The notes beneath the pieces are model-generated. The model did no database searches. It was not told where the DNA came from and worked only from the letters and a program-made list of their open reading frames with translations. Position numbers and translations under genes: made by a program. DNA of 15,574 nt from Pigoraptor vietnamica (lineage: Eukaryota; Opisthokonta; Filasterea), in assembly GCA_943704525.1 (NCBI GenBank), contig CALSCQ010001489.1:1-15574 (forward strand), read 5' to 3'. How positions within the stretch are numbered: the stretch's first letter is position 1; every line of letters starts with the position of its first letter. Below, piece after piece: positions 1-6,002 of the stretch.

Positions 1-39
<39 letters not shown>

Positions 40-107
40 GCACATACATACACACGTACGCACGGAAACACACACACACACACTCACGGCATACTGCTCT
101 TTGGACA
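1..107. repeat. Poly-A run followed by CA-rich simple sequence, ending in a possible splice acceptor
   Basis: Bases 1-38 are all A. They are followed by CA-rich simple sequence to about 84. The stretch 91-107 is pyrimidine-tending and ends in CAG immediately before the ankyrin coding frame, which looks like a 3' splice site. CA-rich simple sequence is typical of the introns elsewhere in this window. The segment is therefore probably the end of an intron, and the upstream exon(s) of the ankyrin gene would lie outside the window. The poly-A run may be a contig edge artefact. Confidence 0.5.
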
Positions 108-2634
108 GGATGAGCAGCGCGGGCGTGCGTGCGACTGGCGTGCGCATGCCGACTGCCCTCGCTGCTGCGTGCCACATGGCCTCTCTCGAGACTGTTCGCA
201 TACTCGTCGATGGCGGCGCGAATGTGTCCGTTCGAGACGCTCGCGGGCGAACGGCTCTCTTCGCGATTCCCGTGTCGCACGCGGACAGCGTCAACATTGC
301 CAGCGTTCTCGTGAATGCGGGCGCGGACGCCAACTGTCGAGACGGCCGCCTGCGCACGCCCCTCCACCACATTTGCTCGACACGGGGTGCGTCGGCCGAC
401 CTGGTGAGGTCGATCGTCGCGGCAGGAGGCGACGTTGATGCCCGTGACGAGAAGGGCGCGACGCCTCTGTCGAACGCAGCCAAAGTGTATGACTCCATCT
501 CGTGCGCGCCCTCCTCGCAGCGGGTGCGGACGTTCACGCTCGTGACCGTAAGGGGCGAACGCCGCTTCTCGTGGCGTGCAAGCACCACAAGCCTGAGGTT
601 GTCGGCGCGCTGTTGGCTGCCGGCGCCGATGTCGGAGCGGTGGATGCGAAGGGACGCTCGGCGCTCTTGATGGCGGTTACCAAGTGCAAGGAGAGCGTCC
701 GGACACTCGTGCTCGCGGGGGCGCGGCTCGACTTTGTCCTAACGTCGCGCCGCTTTCAGAGTTTGAAGGGCGCGCTGTTCGGTGCCCAATTGGCGGGGGA
801 GTTTGCGCCGTCAAAGTTCGTGCCGGTTTGTTTGGCCGCGGGTCTGGACATCAACGCGGCCGACCCCGACACTGGCGAGACACTTCTCCACTACGTCGCG
901 AGTATTGGACATGCCGAGGCGGTGTCTGCGTTGATTGCGGGCGGCGCCGACGTCAACAGGCGCACCAACCGAGGCAAGGGCTGGTCGACACCGCTCCACA
1001 GCACGGCGCAGCCCCAGTACTACAGTCAACAGCAGGGAAATGCACCCGAGTGCGTTGCGGCTCTGCTGGCGGCTGGTGCCGACTTTCGTGCGCTCGACGA
1101 GCATGGCCAGACGGCGCTCGAGAGGGCCGTCCGCTGTAGCCCGACGGTGGCAGCGGCGCATATGTGGGGGCACTCCGACCGCGAGATGGCTGCGATGCCC
1201 GGCGTTGTCGCCTTCGCCTACAAGCAAGCGGACGACGCTCTCCTAATGCGGCTGCTCGAGGCGGACGCGGATCCCAAAATGGTCATCGACGGTTGCACGC
1301 TCGTTCACCATGTATGCCACCAAAGGCAATGGCGCGCGATCCGATACCTCCTCGAGCACGGGGCGGGCTTCACGGAGCTGTGCACGCACAACGTCACTCC
1401 GCCGGACTGCTTCCTTATCATCGGCAATCCCCAGGACTACTCCAACGTACAGCGACCGAGCCCGTGGGATGCCATCGCGGCGAACGTCGACATCGTGAAG
1501 GCGATTATCGCCGCCAATCCATCAGTGGCGAAGCCGAAACATCTCTTCAATGCGTGCGAGCACGGATGTCTGGACGTCGTGTCCGCCCTTCTGCGCGCGG
1601 GCGTGCCCGTCGACTGCCGCGATGCAACGCCAGACTTTGACATGTTTGGCCGATCGACGCGGGGGCAACACGTGCGAACGCCTCTTCATGCTGCCTGCGC
1701 ATCGGGCGCGTCTCTCGACATTCTTCGCGTCCTTCTCGACGCCGGTGCGGACCCGAACGCGCGAAGTTCTGAGGGGTTGACGCCGCTTCTTCACTTGGGC
1801 TACTCGTCTGCAGAGGCAGGTGAGCAGGCGATGCGTCTCCTCGTCGATCGGGGCGCAAGCAAGGCGCCCGTTGACAACAGCGGGCGGACGTTTTGGCACA
1901 TTCACGCAACGTCGAAGACTCTGGGGTACTGGCTTGGGGTTGAGGGTGCGCTGGACGTGTTTGGCGGCGTGGTTGCGGTGGACGCGAACGGCAGGACGCC
2001 TCTCGAGACGATCTGCGAGTCGCGTTGGTTCCAAGAGGCGAATGCGCAGGCCCTTCTCGACGCGGGTGCCGAAGTGAACCGTGTGGGCCCGGGAGGACTG
2101 ACGCCGCTGCTTCGGCTTTGCAACCACATGAGCACGAGCGCGCTCGCCTTTTTGGTCGGCCGTGGCGCTGACATTCGCGCCGTCGACTCGAGGGGACGAA
2201 CGGCGCTGCACCTCGTTGTCCGGCGGAAGGTGCGAACCGAGGTGGCGGAGGCGCTGCTGGATGCCGGCGTAGACCCGAAAGCGAAGGACGCGAGGGGTCG
2301 AACGGCGTACGATTACGCTGTTGCTGAGCGCCTCCGTGATCTTCAGTCTTGTTTTGCACGAAAGAGAGCGAACATCGTTGGCGACCCCGCGACGGAGAGC
2401 GACCAAGTAAAGTTGCATGCGGCGTGCGCAAGGCACGATTTGTATGTCGCCGAGCGTCTCTGCGAGTCGTCCAACGCCGGGTTACTTGTGCGCGGTCGGA
2501 CTCGCCGCACGCGCGCGTCGCCTTTTCTGGCGATACTCCAAAGCGCACATACTTACAGCGTGGAGGATTCTGCGACCGCCGCGTTGCGCCTCGCACGCAT
2601 CGGCTCGAGGAGAGCGGCCGCCGCGTTTGAGTAA
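108..2634 (+). CDS. Ankyrin-repeat protein, frameshifted near base 500, probably 5'-partial
   Basis: The first frame runs from an ATG at 110 (or from an acceptor at 106-107) to about base 501. The second runs from 502 to the TAA at 2632-2634 (710 codons). Together they give about 841 residues, almost entirely ankyrin repeats. I count roughly 15-18 units with the TPLHxAC...LLxAGADVxxxDxxGR pattern. Examples are TPLHHICSTRG, TPLLVACKHHKPEVVGALLAAGADV, TPLHAACASGASLDILRVLL and TALHLVVRRKVRTEVAEALL. Repeats near residues 200-300 and at the C-terminus (KLHAACARHDLYVAERL) are degenerate. No signal peptide, membrane segment or enzyme domain is visible, so a cytoplasmic protein-binding scaffold is the likely role. 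The frame changes exactly between the two helices of one repeat (AAKVYDSIS | VRALLAAGADV). Inserting one base restores perfect repeat length, so the break is a single missing base, either a sequencing error or an early pseudogene mutation. No specific orthologue is recognised. Confidence 0.85.
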
Positions 2635-2673
2635 CAGGAGGACTTGATTGCGAGCAACCGTACACGTCAACTC

Positions 2674-2674
<1 letters not shown>

Positions 2675-2752
<78 letters not shown>
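2675..2752. repeat. (TG)39 microsatellite
   Basis: This is a perfect TG dinucleotide array of 78 bases, followed by a degenerate GTGTGCGTGCGTGCG tail to about 2780. It is the longest uninterrupted dinucleotide tract in the window. It begins 41 bases after the ankyrin stop codon, so it lies in that gene's 3' flank or untranslated region. Confidence 0.97.
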
Positions 2753-2753
<1 letters not shown>

Positions 2754-2874
2754 CGGCGCGTGTGTGTGCGTGCGTGCGTTTTTGTGTACTTGCGGCCTAC
2801 CGGCCTTGCGCAGTGTTGTGTCTAAAAGGGCCTGGACGTGTAATGCCAAGTGAACGTGCTTATAATTAGTGGGT

Positions 2875-2880
2875 TTTATT
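2875..2880 (-). promoter_or_regulatory. Candidate polyadenylation signal AATAAA
   Basis: The minus strand reads AATAAAACCC here, 222 bases past the stop codon of the minus-strand secreted-protein gene. The canonical hexamer lies in AT-richer sequence on the correct strand and side. It is therefore a reasonable 3'-end signal, though a single hexamer match is weak evidence. Confidence 0.45.
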
Positions 2881-3102
2881 GTAGAACTTGTTAGCTATTT
2901 AGCATCATGTTATTAATAACCCCACCACTGCATGCTGGGCGTCCATGAATGACCTTTTCAGCCGAGACGGCAACGTACAAATAATTGAACGTGGATAGTT
3001 TGCATTTTTTATGTCGTGTTACGAGGCGCCGGTTGCGTATCAACTGTCCCCGGCGCGCCGCATGCATCGCGACGAGGCAGCGGCCGGGCGGCTCCCCGTC
3101 GC

Positions 3103-3710
3103 TTACTCGGAGCACACCCACGCAATGCTCAGCGAATGGCAGTTCTTTTGCTCAGTGTAGCGCAACACGCCGTAAATCAGGCCGTCGGAGGGAGAGTACT
3201 TGCAGGAGAAACCGTTACTTATCGCGCCGTACGATGCGGGCGCGTCCGGAAAGTCCCAGTATGTTGAGCCACAGCCCCCCGGGTTATAAAACGCGAGGGA
3301 GCACGAGCAGGTGGAGAAGCCCTTGCCGGGATTGTCACGGTTCGCAGCGACGAAGCCGACCTTCAGTTTGGATCCGACTCCGAATGAACGAGGGCAGTCC
3401 CCGTCACGACACGCTTGAACGACGCAACGAGGTTCTGGAGATTGGCCAGCTGCGCCGTTAGCGAGGCGATTTTGGCCTGGAGCGTTGCTGTTTCGTCCTT
3501 GTAATACACGTCGGCGTCGAGGCGGACAAACTGCGAGCTGAGCACCATGCCGGCGTACGCGTTCCGCGCCGTGGCGACAGAAAGCGTTCCATTTGCATCG
3601 ACGGAGAGAACTGATGCCGGGGCCGCCGCTCCACTGGTCGCGGGTGTGGGAAGACAGAGTGAGAAGACGGCCAAACAAACGGCGACTGCAACCGCCGAGC
3701 GACGACAGCA
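3103..3710 (-). CDS. Putative secreted coiled-coil protein with eight-cysteine C-terminal domain; frameshifted, start unresolved
   Basis: Two minus-strand frames make up this gene. The upstream one (3710 to about 3430) has a hydrophobic signal-peptide-like core (AVAVAVCLAVFSLC) and an Ala/Ser-rich cleavage-type region. A coiled coil follows (ETATLQAKIASLTAQLANLQ). The downstream one (about 3430 to the TAA at 3103-3105) has a domain of about 100 residues with eight cysteines (ACRDGDC, CSC, GGCG, FSCKY, KNCH, WVCSE), enough for four disulfides. The two frames meet near 3405-3440, which needs one missing base. The segment is too short for a normal intron. In the upstream frame a TAG at 3713-3711 precedes the first residues and no ATG is present, so the start is in an unidentified upstream exon or lost to another error. 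Aromatic and glycine-rich sequence between the cysteines suggests a small extracellular binding domain, but I do not recognise the family. The gene converges on the ankyrin gene. Confidence 0.6.
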
Positions 3711-4185
3711 CTACTGCTGATCTTCGACGAGTCAGTTCCGGCGCAAAGTCGCCAGTCCCGGCAGCCACAGCGGTGTCTGCTCTGCCCCATCGCTCTTCTC
3801 TTTCTCGGCCGACACAACGCCGGTCAGACGCGTGCGTGACGTCCGCGGTTGAAAGTCGGTACGTTGTAGTGCGGGATTAATCCGGCGCCGGGTCTTAATT
3901 GTGGAGGCGCCGCCTTCCCGTGGGTTGTGTTAGTAAATGACCTGAACGTGCCGGCAGCACTGCTGGCGGACATCCGCCGATTATGTCTTTTTGTACGTCG
4001 GTGCCTCACACAAACTCAGATGTTGCTGCGCGCGGCTCAGGGGTGCTTATACCCCCGCGCCGGCCGGGGTACGCTGCCTGTTGGAACCCATTTGTTTCCT
4101 ATTCCGGCAATCCAATGTCCCAGAGGTACTAATTCCAGGCTTGTAAAGCGAGCAAGGATTGCAAGACAGAAGCAGAGGTACTTAC
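3711..4185. other. Unresolved stretch upstream of the secreted-protein gene
   Basis: No convincing complete gene is visible. A minus-strand open frame at 3824-4009 could follow the splice donor at 4185 through an acceptor near 4000, because the phases agree, but its composition is not persuasive. An ATG at about 3789 on the minus strand opens a frame different from the signal peptide below it. Near 4041-4056 there is a small perfect hairpin (GGGGT-GCTTAT-ACCCC) next to GC-rich palindromic sequence (GCGCCGGCC). It has no other sign of being an RNA gene. Confidence 0.4.
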
Positions 4186-4400
4186 CTTTGGACAGAAGCA
4201 CTCGATGACTCAAAATCAGAGCACGTAAAACGTTCGCAGCTCGCGGAGGCACCGGCGAAAGCGAATAAGTCGAAGCCGGTAGACGCGCACGGAGTGTAAG
4301 CATAGAGAGGATCGGAAGCGAACTCAAGGTCTATAGAGCGCTGTTTCAACGAAATGCAGAAAACTCCGAACTGGCCCCGCCAACCGGCACATCTCGGCAT
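4186..4400 (-). CDS. Possible first exon of an unidentified gene, ending in a consensus splice donor
   Basis: An ATG at 4400-4398 opens a minus-strand frame of 71 codons plus two bases. It ends at CAAAG|GTAAGTA (intron starting at 4185), the best match to the general eukaryotic donor consensus in the window. The predicted peptide begins MPRCAGWRGQFGVF and is rich in Ser, Cys and Phe, with no recognised motif. The frame is open upstream to a TGA near 4465, so the exon could begin earlier. The continuation is uncertain: an acceptor near 4021 would add only a few residues before a TGA, and one near 4000 would give about 40 more residues. This may be a small gene or a chance frame beside a good donor-like sequence. 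Confidence 0.3.
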
Positions 4401-4641
4401 GAACGAGCTGACGAATTTCGCTTGGGGCGTCGACGTGCGTCGCTGCCGTTCTTGTATGCTGTATTTGCAGAGTCATACTCCTATAGCATTTTGCCGCAGC
4501 AGATATTCCACCCGGCAGTCTTCAGCAGAGTTTAAAAAACTGTTAAAATTGCGACTTTGCCGTGCATGGACTTTGCCGACCTATAAGTTCATAGTGAACG
4601 CAAGACGATGCACGCAATGGACCAGCACGCAGTCACACGCA
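4401..4641. other. Intergenic, nothing recognised
   Basis: Base composition is more mixed here than in the clear genes. Plus-strand frames are open across part of it but show no domain pattern, and they overlap the more convincing minus-strand coding at 4642-4866. I see no RNA gene or repeat. Confidence 0.5.
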
Positions 4642-4866
4642 CTACGACATCCAGTTGAGCGAGGATACGACCGTGCCGTCCAGCTTGAAGCGGTCGATAA
4701 GGTGGTTGCGCACGGGATCCCACTCGGCGACACTGCGGAGCGGGCGAAATGCTTGAGAAACATTGAAACTTTTCTTTCTCGCAGTGGAAAGCGTCTCCGG
4801 CCGCATGTGCGCGCGCATGCTTGCGTGTGTTATGTGAGTGAGTGTGCGCTTGATTGCACTTTTGAA
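4642..4866 (-). CDS. Probable terminal exon, possibly an alternative 3' end of the T1/BTB gene
   Basis: A minus-strand frame with no in-frame ATG until near 4822 runs from a TAA at 4869-4867 to a TAG at 4644-4642. Its last part has good protein character: VAEWDPVRNHLIDRFKLD, then a hydrophobic stretch ending in NWMS. Several AG acceptors could start the exon. The best placed is at 4734-4733 (CTCCGCAG|T, phase 2). It would then be the last exon of a minus-strand gene coming from higher coordinates, and the only candidate upstream is the T1/BTB gene. No bridging exon with matching phase could be fixed in 4867-5420, so the link is inference. The family is not recognised. Confidence 0.4.
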   Translation of the reverse strand, partial: FKSAIKRTLTHITHASMRAHMRPETLSTARKKSFNVSQAFRPLRSVAEWDPVRNHLIDRFKLDGTVVSSLNWMS

Positions 4867-5382
4867 TTACGGTTAATGTGAAAGATTTGGTGCTCAGTGA
4901 AGAGTGCTGAGTTCAAAGTAAAACAACGCCGCACCTGCACGTGTTCGTTGTGCGGAGGTAATGGAAGAGAAGGCGGCTGCCGAGAGCAAGCGGGCGCAAT
5001 CGTTGCAGGGGGATGTTCATGCCGCTCTGCCGTGCGGTTGTGTTGCGTCTCCGTGAGCACGGTACGCAGGCACTGACAATAGATGACACGCACTAACACG
5101 AGAAGCACGTTCTCAGTAAAGAGCGAGGTCCGCGCCACAACATAAAAGCACCAGGAGTGAAGCACGGCTCACAACATGAGAGACGCATACCACCAAAAAG
5201 TGCAGGATTGTCGAATACCCTCACCCACACATACAATAAGCAAATACGACCCATTTCCAATTAATGGACAAACCGAAGGCGTCAGAGACCCCAAATGCAC
5301 TCACAGGATACACTCAACCGTTCGTCGCTAGTGAATGGTTCGAATTCCAACTAACCCTAACCCTAACCCCAATCAACTGGCG
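4867..5382. other. 3' flank or long intron downstream of the T1/BTB gene
   Basis: This stretch is less GC-rich than its neighbours. One minus-strand interval, from an acceptor-like CAG at about 5068 to a GTGCGG near 4930, is open in two frames and could be a missed exon. Neither translation resembles a known domain. The telomere-like tract at 5351-5370 is annotated separately. No RNA gene is seen. Confidence 0.45.
5351..5370. repeat. Interstitial telomere-type repeat, three TTAGGG units
   Basis: The plus strand reads CTAACC CTAACC CTAACCCC, so the minus strand is GGGGTTAGGGTTAGGGTTAG. This is slightly more than three perfect copies of the TTAGGG telomeric hexamer common in opisthokonts, amoebozoans and many other eukaryotes. 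It sits 12 bases past the T1/BTB stop codon, well inside the window, so it is an internal tract and not a chromosome end. Confidence 0.85.
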
Positions 5383-5952
5383 CTACTGAGATGGATCGCT
5401 TCGCGGCGGGTTCAGACGCACCTCTGGCAGGTACTGCGCAAGCTCTCCCGTCTCGCAGTCGAAACGCTGCAGACTCTGATTGGCGTGCACGATGACGACA
5501 TGCGGCGATGACGTCACGGCCGCGGGAGGGGGCGAAGGGGTGCGCGCATCCTCCGCTGCACGACCGGAGTGGTTTGAATTAAACGCGCACGGCAACAGCA
5601 CTTCCATGCTGACAGGAAGAGCAAGAACATGCATGCTCACACGACGCACACACGCACACAGACAGACAGAGACACATACACACATTCACACACGCACGCA
5701 CAATGAAAAATACCATCACTCGGAAGTGACCCAAGCAAACATACCGGACCCGGGGCGCGTTGAGCGCGCTCGGCCATTGGCAGGTGCGAGGGCGACAAGG
5801 AAGTGCGAGTCCGTTTGAATGTGTCGCTGCCACTGCATGGTGTTGAAATCGAGAGAGAGGAGCACGTGCCCTTGACCGTCCTGCGCTATCACGAACAGTC
5901 TGCGAAGAAGAGCCAGGTTGGTCACGTATGCCATTTGTGTATGTGTATATGT

Positions 5953-6002
<50 letters not shown>

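Larger units (their letters stand above)
2635..3102. other. Gap between convergent genes, AT-richer, no gene seen
   Basis: This stretch separates the ends of the plus-strand ankyrin gene and the minus-strand secreted-protein gene, so it should hold both 3' untranslated regions. It contains a long TG tract and a minus-strand AATAAA, annotated separately. From about 2860 to 3020 it is AT-richer than the flanking genes, and I find no convincing reading frame. Short frames across the TG tract, which would encode only Cys-Val, are artefacts of the dinucleotide repeat. Confidence 0.7.

Noticed and set aside
1-38. Poly(A) tail of a retroposed transcript on the left edge
   Set aside because: There is no retrocopy to the left to examine, and the run is at the window boundary, so an assembly edge is equally likely.
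1522-2665. Long minus-strand open frames opposite the ankyrin gene (up to 372 codons)
   Set aside because: They are shadow frames of GC-rich coding DNA. Their translations are Arg/Pro/Ser-rich with no domain pattern, whereas the plus strand shows regular ankyrin repeats.
2644-2869. Cys-Val repeat peptides from the TG tract
   Set aside because: They are translations of a dinucleotide microsatellite and not genes.
4177-4340. U1 snRNA gene suggested by plus-strand GTACTTACCTTTG
   Set aside because: Only the 5' end matches. The conserved stem-loop I sequence and an Sm site are absent downstream. The motif is better read as a minus-strand splice donor.
5336-5353. tRNA B-box-like GGTTCGAATTCC
   Set aside because: The sequence has one base too many for GGTTCGANTCC, the flanks do not form a T stem, and no A box or acceptor stem is present.
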